The notes: generated from the letters alone by a model not told the origin. Counted from the first letter of the stretch, positions 43,906 through 52,378 are shown. The stretch: 64,000 bases of DNA from Nocardiopsis sp. CC223A (GCF_030766825.1 NZ_JASFDV010000003.1:62001-126000), one strand, 5' to 3'. Made by a program: numbers and translations.

Positions 43906-45705
43906 GTGAACACCCACCACCACGGCACACCCCGGGCACCCCGGGGGCGCCGGTACACGGCCCCCGCGGCCGTCGGCACGGTCCTGGCCCTGATGCTGAC
44001 CGCGTGCGGCGGCGGAGGCGGAGGCGGCGGCGGAGGGGAGGTGGACGCCGAGTTCAACCAGGCCGAGACGGAGATGGTCAACCCGTCCGACCAGACCGGC
44101 GGCACCCTGCGGTACGCCATCTCCTCGGACTTCGACTCCCCGGACCCGGGCAACACCTACTACGCGTTCAGCTGGAACTTCACCCGCTACTACGCGCGCA
44201 CCCTGCTCACCTACACCGAGGCCCCGGGGGAGGAGGGCACCGAGCTCCAGCCCGACCTGGCCGAGGAGATGCCCGAGGCCAACGAGGACTCCACGGAGTG
44301 GACCGTCCGCATCAAGCCGGGGCTGCTGTACGAGGACGGGACGGAGATCACCGCCCAGGACATCAAGTACGCGATCGCCCGCAGCAACTTCGGCGACCAG
44401 GCCCTGCCCAACGGCCCCAAGTACTTCCAGCAGCTGCTCGCGGACAGCGAGGACTACGAGGGGCCCTACGCCACCGACGGGGACCCGCTGGAGGGCTTCG
44501 ACGGCATCGAGACGCCGGACGACCACACCCTGGTCTTCCACCTCAACGAGAGCTTCTCGGAGTTCCCGTACGTCCTCATCCAGCCGCAGACCGCGCCGGT
44601 GCCGCCCGACGCCGACCGCGGTGAGCAGTACCAGAGCCAGGTGGTCTCCTCCGGTCCGTACAAGTTCGACGGCGAGTACCGGCCCGGCGTGTCCCTGAAC
44701 CTGGTCCGCAACGACCAGTGGGACGCCGCCACCGATCCCACCCGCCGGGCGCTGCCCGACCGCATCGAGGTGCAGCTGGGCGTCGACCAGAACGAGATCG
44801 ACCAGCGCCTGGTCAACGGCGAACTCGACGTGGACCTGGCCGGTGTCGGTGTGGGGCCGGCGATGCGCGGCACCCTCATCACCGACGAGGCCCGGCGCGC
44901 CAGTGTCGACAACCCGCAGACCAACACCCTGCGCTACGTCAACATCAACACCGTGGTCGAACCGCTGAACGACCTGGCCTGCCGCGAAGCGGTCATGTTC
45001 GCCGCCGACCGGGACGCTCTGCACCGCGCCTGGGGCGGTGACACCGGCGGTGACATCGCGACCCAGATCATGCCCTCGGCGCTGCCCGGCGCCGACCCGA
45101 GCATCGACCTGTACCCGTCCGAGGACGACAAGGGCGACCTGGACATGGCCCGGCAGAAGCTGGAGGAGTGCGGGCAGCCCGACGGGTTCTCCACCTCCAT
45201 CGGCGCCCGCGCCGACCGGCCCTCGGACGTGAGCACCGCCGAGGCCGTCCAGCAGGCGCTGGCCCGGGTCGGCATCGAGGTCGAGATCAAGCAGTACCCG
45301 TCCGACACCTACACCAACACCCAGGCCGGTTCCCCGGACTTCGTCCACGAGAACGACCTGGGGCTGACGGTGTACGGCTGGGCCCCGGACTGGGCCAGCG
45401 GCTACGGGTTCATGAGCAAGATCCTGGACGGCGACGCCATCCAGGACGCGGGCAACTCGAACATCTCCGAGTTCGACGACGACCAGGTCAACGACTGGTT
45501 CGACGAGGTCGTCACGATCGAGGACCCCGACGAGCGCGCCTCGATCTACACGCAGATCGATGAGCGGTCCATGGAGCAGGCGGTCATCCTGCCCGCGGTG
45601 TTCGAGCGGACCGTGATGTACCGGCCGCCGAACCTGACCAACGTGTACTACCACGCGGGCTACAGCATGTACGACTACATGTCGTTGGGCACCACCGACA
45701 GCTGA
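43906..45705 (+). CDS. oppA: Peptide-binding lipoprotein (family 5 solute-binding protein)
   Basis: A 599-residue extracellular lipoprotein. A lipobox LMLTAC at residues ~29-34 is followed by a ten-Gly linker. The mature part is a family 5 SBP, with GGTLRYAISSDFDSPDPGNT near the start and EDGTEITAQDIKYAI and SSGPYKFDGEY in the body. It captures peptides (or similar ligands) for the OppBC permease. GTG start with GGAGG six bases upstream. Its position between the two permease genes is unusual. Confidence 0.9.
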   Translation: MNTHHHGTPRAPRGRRYTAPAAVGTVLALMLTACGGGGGGGGGGEVDAEFNQAETEMVNPSDQTGGTLRYAISSDFDSPDPGNTYYAFSWNFTRYYARTLLTYTEAPGEEGTELQPDLAEEMPEANEDSTEWTVRIKPGLLYEDGTEITAQDIKYAIARSNFGDQALPNGPKYFQQLLADSEDYEGPYATDGDPLEGFDGIETPDDHTLVFHLNESFSEFPYVLIQPQTAPVPPDADRGEQYQSQVVSSGPYKFDGEYRPGVSLNLVRNDQWDAATDPTRRALPDRIEVQLGVDQNEIDQRLVNGELDVDLAGVGVGPAMRGTLITDEARRASVDNPQTNTLRYVNINTVVEPLNDLACREAVMFAADRDALHRAWGGDTGGDIATQIMPSALPGADPSIDLYPSEDDKGDLDMARQKLEECGQPDGFSTSIGARADRPSDVSTAEAVQQALARVGIEVEIKQYPSDTYTNTQAGSPDFVHENDLGLTVYGWAPDWASGYGFMSKILDGDAIQDAGNSNISEFDDDQVNDWFDEVVTIEDPDERASIYTQIDERSMEQAVILPAVFERTVMYRPPNLTNVYYHAGYSMYDYMSLGTTDS

Positions 45706-45825
45706 CGGTGACCCGCACGGGGGCGGTGACCTGCGGCGACGCCGGTCACCGCCCCACCTGTGCCCGGGGCTCCCGCGTCGCCCGGCGCTCGGGGGCCGGG
45801 TACACGCCGCACTGCCAAGCGTGAT

Positions 45826-45850
45826 CATTTAAATACACTGCGTTATCTTG
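45826..45850 (+). promoter_or_regulatory. A/T-rich promoter-like segment before oppB
   Basis: GATCATTTAAATACACTG and the following GCGTTATCTTGG are strikingly A/T-rich in a 72% GC background. They lie in the 221-bp gap before oppB. CCAAG at the left and CTTGG at the right form a short palindrome (about 45817-45852). A second promoter for oppB-oppDF is likely. Confidence 0.45.
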
Positions 45851-45926
45851 GTCGTCTCAGGCCGAAACTTCGCGCCCCTGCCGATTCCCCTTCCAGGGCG
45901 GGCCCGACGACAGAAAGACACGCGCC

Positions 45927-46937
45927 TTGCTGACCTACATCCTGCGCCGTCTGGGCGCCGGTCTGCTGCTCCTGGCCGTGGTCACCATGGTCACCTTCGG
46001 CATCTTCTACGTGGTGCCCAAGTGGGCCGGGCGGACCACCGAGCAGCTGGCGACCATGTACGTGGGACGGGCGCCCACCCCCGAGGCGATCCAGGCGACC
46101 ATCGACCGGCTGGGACTGGACAAGCCGGTCATCGTGCAGTTCGGCGAGTTCGTGCGCGGGATCTTCTTCGGCGCCGAGTACCAGTTCGGCCGGGACACCA
46201 TCGAGTGCTCCGCGCCCTGCTTCGGCTACTCCTTCCAGACCTACCAGGAGGTCTTCCCCGAGATCGTGTCCCGGCTGCCGGTCACGTTCTCACTGGCCCT
46301 GGGCGCGGGCATCATCTGGCTGGTCGGCGGCATCGCCGTCGGCGTGATCTCGGCGGTGTGGAAGGGCAGCCTCTTCGACCGGATCGCGATGGCGATCGCC
46401 CTGGCCGGCGTCTCCCTGCCGATCTTCTTCACCGGCCTGCTGGTGCTGGCCTTCCCGGTGCACGCCTGGGGCTGGTTCCAGACCCCGCGCTACGTCCCCC
46501 TCACCCAGGACCCGCTGGGCTGGGCCGCGGGCATGTTCCTCCCGTGGCTGACCCTGGCGTTCCTGCACGCCGCCATGTACGCCCGCCAGACGCGCGCGGG
46601 CATGCTGGAGGTGCTGGGCGAGGACTACATCCGCACCGCGCGCGCCAAGGGGCTGAGCGAGCACAAGGTGGTGCTCAAGCACGCCCTGCGGCCCACCCTG
46701 ACGCCGATCGTGACGATCTTCGGCCTGGACCTGGGCCTGGTCCTGGGCGGCGCGGTCCTGACCGAGCAGGTGTTCTCCCTCAACGGCATCGGACGCTACG
46801 CGGTGAACGCCATCACCCAGAGCGACCTGCCCGTGATCTTGGGCGTGACCCTGTTCGGCGCGTTCTTCATCGTTCTGTGCAACCTGATCGTCGACCTGAT
46901 CTACCCGCTGATCGACCCGCGCGTGCGGGTCCACTAG
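45927..46937 (+). CDS. oppB: Peptide ABC transporter permease OppB/DppB
   Basis: A 336-residue permease with about six membrane segments. It starts LTYILRRLGAGLLLLAVVTM, typical of OppB. The EAA loop reads DYIRTARAKGLSEHKVVLKHALRP. The start is a TTG at 45927, the only one that keeps the first membrane helix whole. It forms the channel with OppC. Confidence 0.88.
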   Translation: MLTYILRRLGAGLLLLAVVTMVTFGIFYVVPKWAGRTTEQLATMYVGRAPTPEAIQATIDRLGLDKPVIVQFGEFVRGIFFGAEYQFGRDTIECSAPCFGYSFQTYQEVFPEIVSRLPVTFSLALGAGIIWLVGGIAVGVISAVWKGSLFDRIAMAIALAGVSLPIFFTGLLVLAFPVHAWGWFQTPRYVPLTQDPLGWAAGMFLPWLTLAFLHAAMYARQTRAGMLEVLGEDYIRTARAKGLSEHKVVLKHALRPTLTPIVTIFGLDLGLVLGGAVLTEQVFSLNGIGRYAVNAITQSDLPVILGVTLFGAFFIVLCNLIVDLIYPLIDPRVRVH

Positions 46938-46991
46938 CGGACCGTCTCCCCGTATCCACGATCCCGGACCCAGAGAGCAGAGGCCTCTCCT

Positions 46992-48785
46992 ATGAGCGAA
47001 TCCGCACCCGAACCCGTCGTCCGGGTGGACGACCTGCGGGTGGCGTTCCCGACCCTGGACGGCCGGATCCAGGCGGTGGACGGACTGTCCTTCGAGGTGT
47101 CCGCCGGGGGAGGGCTGGGCATCGTGGGCGAGTCGGGCTCGGGCAAGAGCGTGACCTCGCTGGCCCTGATGGGCCTGCACCGCGGCAGCCGGGCCGACAT
47201 CACCGGCACCATCGAGGTGGCCGGGCAGGACGTCAACAAGCTGACCGACAAGCAGTTGCGGGCGATGCGCGGCAACGACATCGCGATGGTCTTCCAGGAC
47301 CCGATGCAGTCGCTGCACCCGCAGTACACCATCGGCGACCAGTTGGTCGAGGCATTGCGCGTGCATCGGCCGGACGTGTCCAGGGCGGAGGCCCGCAAGC
47401 ACGCGGTCGAGGCGCTGGACCGGGTGGGGATCCCCTTCCCGGGCAAGCGGATCAACTCCTATCCGCACGAGTTCTCCGGTGGTATGCGCCAGCGTGTGGT
47501 GATCGCGATGGGGCTGATGTGCGATCCCAAGGTGCTGCTGGCCGACGAGCCGACCACGGCGCTGGACGTGACGGTGCAGGCGCGCATCCTGGACCTGCTG
47601 GACGAGCTGCGCCGGGACCTGGGCATGGCGCTGATCCTGGTCTCGCACGACCTGGCGGTGGTGGCGGGTTCGGTGGACGAGGTCGTGGTGATGCGGCACG
47701 GGGTGGCGGTGGAGCGCGGTGACGTGCGCACGGTGCTGTCCGAGCCCGAGCACCCCTACACCCGGGCGCTGCTGGCCGCGGTGCCGCGGGTGGAGGTCTC
47801 CCGGGCCCAGCGCCGCGCCCAGGACCGCGCCGACCGGGCCGAACGCGAACGCGGGGAGCAGCGCGCCGCCGGGGCGGCCACCGAGGAGGCCCCGGCACAG
47901 GAGGAGTTCGCCGCGTTCGCCCCCCAGGAGCCGGAGGGTGAGCGGGAGGTCCTGCTCAAGGCCTCGGGGGTGGGTCAGCGCTTCAAGGTGCGCGGCGGGC
48001 TGTGGGGGCGTTCCACCGACTTCTGGGCCGTCAAGGGCGTCTCCTTCGACCTGTACAAGGGCGAGACGCTGGGCATCGTGGGCGAGTCCGGCTCGGGCAA
48101 GAGCACGCTGTCGCGGATGGTCATGCGCCTGCTGGAGCCCACCGAGGGCCGCATCGAGTTCGAGGGCGAGGACATCACCCACATCGCCGAACGCCGGATG
48201 CGTCCGCTGCGCCGGGACGTGCAGATGGTGTTCCAGAACCCGTACTCGTCGCTGAACCCGCGGGTCACCGTGGGCGACGCGATCGGCACGGCGCTGCGGG
48301 TGCAGGGCGAGCGCGACACCAGGAAGATCAAGCGCGAGGTGCAGGAGCTGCTGGACCGGGTGGGGCTGGAACCGAGCCACTACAACCGGTTCCCGCACGC
48401 GTTCTCCGGCGGCCAGCGCCAGCGGATCGCGATCGCGCGGGCGCTGATCCTCAAGCCCAAGCTGATCATCTGCGACGAGCCGGTGTCGGCGCTGGACGTG
48501 TCCACCCAGGACCAGGTGCTGCGGCTGCTGTCGGAGCTCCAGGACGACTTCGGGCTGACCTACATCTTCGTCGCCCACGACCTGGCGGTGGTGCGCCAGG
48601 TCAGCGACCGCGTCGCGGTGATGCGCAAGGGCGAGGTGGTGGAGCTGGGCGACAGCGACTCCATCTACGAGGACCCGCAGAGCGAGTACACCCGCCAACT
48701 GCTCAACGCCGCCCCCGTGCTCGACCCGGACCAGGCGCGCGAGCTGCGTGCGGAGCGGGTCCGCGAGCGCGCCGGGGAGGCCTGA
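46992..48785 (+). CDS. oppDF: Fused peptide ABC transporter ATPase (OppD-OppF)
   Basis: A 597-residue protein with two complete ABC ATPase domains. The first has Walker A GESGSGKSVTS, Q-loop FQDPMQSL, signature FSGGMRQR and Walker B VLLADEPTTAL. The second has GESGSGKSTLSR, FQNPYSSLNP, FSGGQRQR and IICDEPVSALD. The C-terminal oligopeptide-ABC region of the first half precedes an acidic linker. The fusion supplies both ATPases of the importer from one gene. No second oppD or oppF is present. Confidence 0.93.
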   Translation: MSESAPEPVVRVDDLRVAFPTLDGRIQAVDGLSFEVSAGGGLGIVGESGSGKSVTSLALMGLHRGSRADITGTIEVAGQDVNKLTDKQLRAMRGNDIAMVFQDPMQSLHPQYTIGDQLVEALRVHRPDVSRAEARKHAVEALDRVGIPFPGKRINSYPHEFSGGMRQRVVIAMGLMCDPKVLLADEPTTALDVTVQARILDLLDELRRDLGMALILVSHDLAVVAGSVDEVVVMRHGVAVERGDVRTVLSEPEHPYTRALLAAVPRVEVSRAQRRAQDRADRAERERGEQRAAGAATEEAPAQEEFAAFAPQEPEGEREVLLKASGVGQRFKVRGGLWGRSTDFWAVKGVSFDLYKGETLGIVGESGSGKSTLSRMVMRLLEPTEGRIEFEGEDITHIAERRMRPLRRDVQMVFQNPYSSLNPRVTVGDAIGTALRVQGERDTRKIKREVQELLDRVGLEPSHYNRFPHAFSGGQRQRIAIARALILKPKLIICDEPVSALDVSTQDQVLRLLSELQDDFGLTYIFVAHDLAVVRQVSDRVAVMRKGEVVELGDSDSIYEDPQSEYTRQLLNAAPVLDPDQARELRAERVRERAGEA

Positions 48786-48790
48786 GCCGG

Positions 48791-48821
48791 GTCCCGGCCG
48801 GGGCGGCGCCCCGGCCGGGAC
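48791..48821 (+). terminator. Opp operon terminator
   Basis: GTCCCGGCCGGGGC-ggc-GCCCCGGCCGGGAC is a perfect 14-bp stem with a 3-nt loop, beginning 6 bp after the oppDF stop. Confidence 0.6.
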
Positions 48822-48829
48822 CACCGGTC

Positions 48830-49221
48830 GGAAGAGGTCGCGGCGCCCGGCCGGGGCGTCGATCCACCGGTCCGGTTCCCGGCGCCGGTCCGTCGCGGCG
48901 GCCTGCTCGTGGGTGACGCCGAAGCTCGTGAAGGTGTCGCGCCCCTCGGTGACTCGAAGCGTTGCCCCGGGACCAGGCGGGTCCGCCCGGCCGGACCCGG
49001 TGGAACTCCGTGTGGGAGGTGACCTCGCCGTCACCGGACTCGGACTCGACCGCGGCCTGTGGGCCCGCGGTGGGTTCTTCGACCTCTCGCTCGACGTCCC
49101 CGCCCTCGACCGGCACGGTGCCGCGCACCGTGCCGCCGGGGCGGGTCGAGGCCGAGTCCGGGTGGGTCTCGACCGCGGCCCCGCCGAAACCGATACCGGC
49201 GAGCAGACGCCTGAGAACCAT
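48830..49221 (-). pseudogene. Broken spo0M-like gene
   Basis: The first ~80 codons (MVLRRLLAGIGFGGAAVETH, then STRPGGTVRGTVPVEGGDVE and TEFHRVR) match the N-terminus of sporulation-control protein Spo0M. After about 48980 this frame turns into nonsense. In another minus-strand frame (48850-48960) a Spo0M-like C-terminal piece appears (DTFTSFGVTHEQAAATD, then EPDRWIDA). Full-length Spo0M is ~250 residues or more, so over 100 middle codons are missing and the frame is shifted. The match is from memory. It sits next to a MITE-like element, which may mark the same rearrangement. Confidence 0.6.
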
Positions 49222-49336
49222 GGGCCTTTCCCGTTCCGCCCCGGCGGTGCCCGTCCGGGCGGGGTGCTCGGGAGTGTTCGGGCGCGGGGGAGCGGCACCC
49301 TCGGGGACACGGACGCCCGGAGGCGGGTCCCGGTTC

Positions 49337-49463
49337 GGTCATGTCCCGTCGAGTGGTGTGAGAACACCGGCTGTCCGGACGAGGACGAGTCGCCGACCGG
49401 AGCGTTGTCGCCTTCGGTACCCGGGGATCGGACGAAGTCACACCACTCGGCGGGACACCACCC
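49337..49463. mobile_element. 127-bp MITE-like element, IS256-type ends
   Basis: TGTCCCGTCGAGTGGTGTGA at 49342-49361 is inverted at 49438-49457 with one mismatch. Around it, the 8-bp sequence CCCGGTTC occurs directly at both edges (49329-49336 and 49464-49471), consistent with a target duplication. The GAGTGGTGTGA word recalls ends of actinobacterial IS256 (Mutator) elements, from memory. No transposase is encoded. It ends 11 bp before the tetR stop codon. Confidence 0.65.
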
Positions 49464-49474
49464 CCCGGTTCCCG

Positions 49475-50092
49475 TCAGGCGGCCAGTCCGCGCAGCAGGG
49501 CGCGCAGCCCGTAGTGGAAGCGGGCGGCGGCCTCCTCGGCGTCGGGGGCGTCCTCGTCGTCCTGGTGGCGGACCTGGTGGACGACCGCGCCCAGGCAGTG
49601 GGCGTACAGGGCGTCGGCGGCGCGGTCGAGGTCGTCCTCGGGCACCCCGGCCTCGGTGAAGGCGCGGTGGACCAGGGCGCGGGCGGCGGTGTCGGCGGGG
49701 GTCGCGGGGGCGCGGTGCACCAGCAGGGACAGGGCGCCGGAGTACTCCAGCAGGCGGGCGCGGTAGCCGTCGGCCCAGGAGGTCAGGCGCTGGTCCCAGG
49801 GACGGGTGTCGGCCTCCTCGGTGTCGGCTTCCCGCGGCTCTTCGCCGTCCTGCGGGACGGCCTCCTCCGGGAGCGTCTCGCCGGTGGCCCCGGGGGAGGT
49901 CACGTAGGCGGCGATGGCGTTGAAGAGCTGCTCCTTGCCCAGCGGGAAGTGGTGGTAGATGGCCATGGCCTCCACCTCCAGGGCGTCGCCCAGCCGCCGC
50001 ATGGACAGTCCGCCCAGTCCGCGTCCGGCGATGATGTGGAGTGCCTCCAGGATGATGCGCTCCCGACTGAGCCCCGCGTAGTTCCTGCTCAC
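49475..50092 (-). CDS. TetR-family transcriptional regulator
   Basis: A 205-residue TetR regulator. The HTH reads LHIIAGRGLGGLSMRRLGDALEVEAMAIYHHF (about 17-48), with the usual Y-x-H-F ending. The C-terminal domain is of the TetR_C type with an Asp/Glu-rich insert near 80-100. The GTG start has AAAGGA six bases upstream. A short palindrome at 50116-50129 may be its own operator. Targets are unknown; it is separated from the opp genes by mobile debris. Confidence 0.85.
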   Translation of the reverse strand: MSRNYAGLSRERIILEALHIIAGRGLGGLSMRRLGDALEVEAMAIYHHFPLGKEQLFNAIAAYVTSPGATGETLPEEAVPQDGEEPREADTEEADTRPWDQRLTSWADGYRARLLEYSGALSLLVHRAPATPADTAARALVHRAFTEAGVPEDDLDRAADALYAHCLGAVVHQVRHQDDEDAPDAEEAAARFHYGLRALLRGLAA

Positions 50093-50115
50093 TTGTGTCC
50101 TTTCGCAAGTTTTGT

Positions 50116-50129
50116 CGCCTAATGTGGCG
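50116..50129. promoter_or_regulatory. Possible TetR autoregulatory site
   Basis: CGCC-taatgt-GGCG lies 24 bp upstream of the tetR start in an A/T-rich stretch (TTTTGT...TTTTTTG on the flanks). It is short, so the assignment is tentative. Confidence 0.35.
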
Positions 50130-50220
50130 TTTTTTGTGCGCGGAGGCCATCACCGACGCACGATCCGGCTCGCCTCATGATCCAAGTCACTATTACAGTG
50201 CTCTTGCAGACGGTGTACCA

Positions 50221-50604
50221 GGTAAAGGGATTCCGGGCCTGAAGGCCCGGGCTCTCAGCCCATCTGGCTGAGGGCCGCCTTTACCAGACCCGGCCATCAC
50301 CTACAGGGAGGTGACCTTGATGGCTACGTTCCGCACAGGACGGCAGACCCACCAGGCCGTGCTTCCTCAGCGTCCCGCCCGTCGCCCTCCACCGCCCTCA
50401 ACGGACGCCTCCGGCGCAGTCCTTTCTGTTCTGGAATCCGCGCCAGTAGACACTCCCCGGATCGGGAACGAAACGGGGCGCGGACACCACCGCACGACGG
50501 TGGTACCCGGTGCGGAACATGGTCGAGGGGAGACCACCGACATCTCACCCGGTGCCGGTGGCGTCACCCCCGAGCCCTCCGGGGCCGGGGAGCAGCACCG
50601 TGAG
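50221..50604 (+). ncRNA. HEARO / omega-RNA upstream of iscB
   Basis: GGTAAAGG (50221-50228) pairs with CCTTTACC (50278-50285), enclosing two hairpins: CCGGGCC-TGAA-GGCCCGG and CTCAGCC-catct-GGCTGAG. Further right are CCACCG-cacga-CGGTGG (around 50488-50504) and GGTGCGGAACATGGTCGAGG. These fit a compact structured RNA of the HEARO/omega type that guides IscB; in such RNAs the guide lies 5' of the scaffold. The 3' end is set near the conserved start of IscB and is approximate. Confidence 0.6.
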
Positions 50605-51939
50605 GTGCACACCAAGCAGTCCCAGGCGTACGTGTTCGTCCTCGACAGGCACGGCACACCTCTGCAACCCTGCCCACCGGCCAGAGCCCGCAGGCTCCTG
50701 GCCAAGGGCCGGGCCGTCGTCCACCGGCACACCCCGTTCACGATCCGTCTCAAGGACCGCACCATCGCACAGTCGCAGGTGGACGGCGTCGAGATCGGCA
50801 TCGACCCGGGCAGCAGGCACACCGGCATCGCGGTGTTCACCTCCCGGCCAGGTGAGCGGCGGGGCCGGTACGCCCTCCGGCTCGACCACCGTGGCGCGCA
50901 GATCACGAAGAAGATGGGCCAACGGTCCGGGTACCGGCAACGGCGCCGGACCGCGAACCTGCGCCACCGCGCCCCGCGCTTTTCCAACCGCACCCGGCCG
51001 CGGGGGTGGCTGCCGCCCTCTTTGCGTCACCGGGTGGAGACCACCGTGGCGTGGGTGGACCGGCTCGCCCGGTGGGCGCCCGTCACGGCGGTGCACGTGG
51101 AGCGGGTCGCGTTCGACACCCACGCCCTGTCCGCCGACAAGCCCCTGGAAGGGGCCGAGTACCAGCAGGGCACCCTGCACGGCTACGAGGTCCGCGAGCA
51201 CCTGTTGGCCAAGTTCGGCCGCACCTGCGCCTACTGCGGTACCACCGGCGTGCCGTTGAACATCGACCACGTCCGACCCCGCTCCCGGGGCGGCTCCGAC
51301 CGGGTCTCGAATCTGGTCCTGGCCTGTGTCCCCTGCAACCAGGCCAAGGCCGACCGGCCGGTGGAGGAGTTCGCCACCGACCCGAAAACCCTGGCCGAGA
51401 TCACGGCCCGCGCGAAGGCACCGCTGCGGGACGCCGCCGCCGTCAACACCACGCGGTGGGCGTTGTGGCGGGCCCTGGACGAGCGGCTCCCCACCCATAC
51501 GGCCTCGGGTGGGCGCACCAAGTGGAACCGGACCCGCAACCGACTGCCCAAGTCCCACACCCTGGACGCCCTGGTCATCGGAAAGGCCGACACGGTCACC
51601 CGGGTCGTGGGCACGGTGCTGGTCGCGGGGTGTGCGGGGCGCGGCTCCTACGCCCGTACCCGCACCGACAAGTACGGGTTCCCCCGACTGCGGCTGCCGC
51701 GCACCAAGCGGCACTTCGGGTTCGCCACCGGCGACCTGGTCCGCGCCGTGGTCCCGACCGGGAAACGGCAAGGCACCCACACCGGTCGGGTCCTGGTCCG
51801 TGCCAGGGATGGCTTCGACATCACCACCGCCCAGGGCCGCCAACCCGGCATCAACCACAGGCACGTCCGCCTGCTCCAGCGAGCGGACGGCTATGCCTAT
51901 ACCACCAGGAAAGAGAAGGGTGTTTCCTCCCCGGTCTGA
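50320..51939 (+). CDS. iscB: RNA-guided endonuclease IscB
   Basis: A 539-residue IscB. An RRXRR/PLMP-type N-domain (VFVLDRHGTPLQPCPPARAR, then KGRAVVHRHTPFTIRL) comes first. RuvC-I is IGIDPGSRHTGIAVF, followed by an Arg-rich bridge helix GYRQRRRTANLRHR. RuvC-II is VHVERVAFD, the HNH domain is CAYCGTTGVPLNIDHVRPRS...CNQAKAD, and RuvC-III is SHTLDALVIGK. All catalytic residues look intact. AGGGAGGTGA lies 5 bp before the ATG at 50320. However, the first ~95 codons overlap the RNA and are low complexity; GTG at 50605 gives the usual IscB N-terminus. IscB is the ancestor of Cas9. Confidence 0.88.
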   Translation: MATFRTGRQTHQAVLPQRPARRPPPPSTDASGAVLSVLESAPVDTPRIGNETGRGHHRTTVVPGAEHGRGETTDISPGAGGVTPEPSGAGEQHREVHTKQSQAYVFVLDRHGTPLQPCPPARARRLLAKGRAVVHRHTPFTIRLKDRTIAQSQVDGVEIGIDPGSRHTGIAVFTSRPGERRGRYALRLDHRGAQITKKMGQRSGYRQRRRTANLRHRAPRFSNRTRPRGWLPPSLRHRVETTVAWVDRLARWAPVTAVHVERVAFDTHALSADKPLEGAEYQQGTLHGYEVREHLLAKFGRTCAYCGTTGVPLNIDHVRPRSRGGSDRVSNLVLACVPCNQAKADRPVEEFATDPKTLAEITARAKAPLRDAAAVNTTRWALWRALDERLPTHTASGGRTKWNRTRNRLPKSHTLDALVIGKADTVTRVVGTVLVAGCAGRGSYARTRTDKYGFPRLRLPRTKRHFGFATGDLVRAVVPTGKRQGTHTGRVLVRARDGFDITTAQGRQPGINHRHVRLLQRADGYAYTTRKEKGVSSPV

Positions 51940-51959
51940 AGACCGGGGAGGAAACACCC
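51918..51959. repeat. Right-end hairpin of the IscB element
   Basis: GGGTGTTTCCTCCCCGGTC-TGAA-GACCGGGGAGGAAACACCC is a perfect 19-bp inverted repeat. The iscB stop codon TGA lies in its tetraloop. It could serve as both the element's right end and a terminator. Confidence 0.75.
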
Positions 51960-51985
51960 AACAACACAGATGAACGGAGCGGGCG

Positions 51986-52378
51986 ATGGGACTTGGCGGA
52001 CGTGGCACGGCGCAGGCGCGGGAGAGCCTGATCGCCGACCGTGAGCGGGCCGGGCGGCTCGACGACCTGCTGCGGGAGGTGGCGGCCGCCCAGGCGGCGC
52101 TGGAGGACGCCCGCGAGTCGGGGGCCGGGGCGGCGGAGCTGCACGAGTGCGGGCTGGCGCTGGACACCGCGCTCACCGAGGCGATGCGGGCCGCCTACGC
52201 CCGGGAGCGCGTGCTCATCGGCGAGAAGGGCTACCGGGACCGCATCCACCGGCGCAAGAGCCTGGCCCGGCCCGAGGTGCGCGAGGCCACCGAGGTCGCC
52301 GAGCGGCTGCTCACCGCCCGTGAGGAGCACCGGCTGCACGGAGTGCAGCGGGTCCCCCGGACGGTCGGCGCCGCCTGA
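51986..52378 (+). CDS. Small helical actinobacterial protein of unknown function
   Basis: A 130-residue charged, helical protein (RLDDLLREVAAAQAALEDAR, then LIGEKGYRDRIHRRKSLARP). There is no signal peptide or catalytic motif. GGAG lies 6 bp before the ATG and 15 bp right of the IscB element, so the insertion separated it from its upstream promoter but spared the ribosome-binding site. I do not recognise the family. Confidence 0.6.
   Translation: MGLGGRGTAQARESLIADRERAGRLDDLLREVAAAQAALEDARESGAGAAELHECGLALDTALTEAMRAAYARERVLIGEKGYRDRIHRRKSLARPEVREATEVAERLLTAREEHRLHGVQRVPRTVGAA

Larger units (their letters stand above)
50221..51959 (+). mobile_element. IscB (IS200/IS605-related) element without a transposase
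   Basis: The element runs from the structured RNA at the left to a 19-bp hairpin at the right. It contains a single iscB gene and no tnpA. Both ends carry a hairpin closed by TGAA: CCGGGCC-TGAA-GGCCCGG at 50233-50250 and the long one at 51918-51959. It sits between tetR and a small gene whose ribosome-binding site begins just right of the element. Mobility would depend on a TnpA elsewhere. Exact ends are uncertain by some bases. Confidence 0.7.

Noticed and set aside
46290-50153. A 1287-codon open frame on the minus strand
   Set aside because: It runs antisense through oppB, oppDF and tetR-region genes with clear homology; high-GC antisense shadow. Only the short Spo0M-like piece inside it is meaningful.
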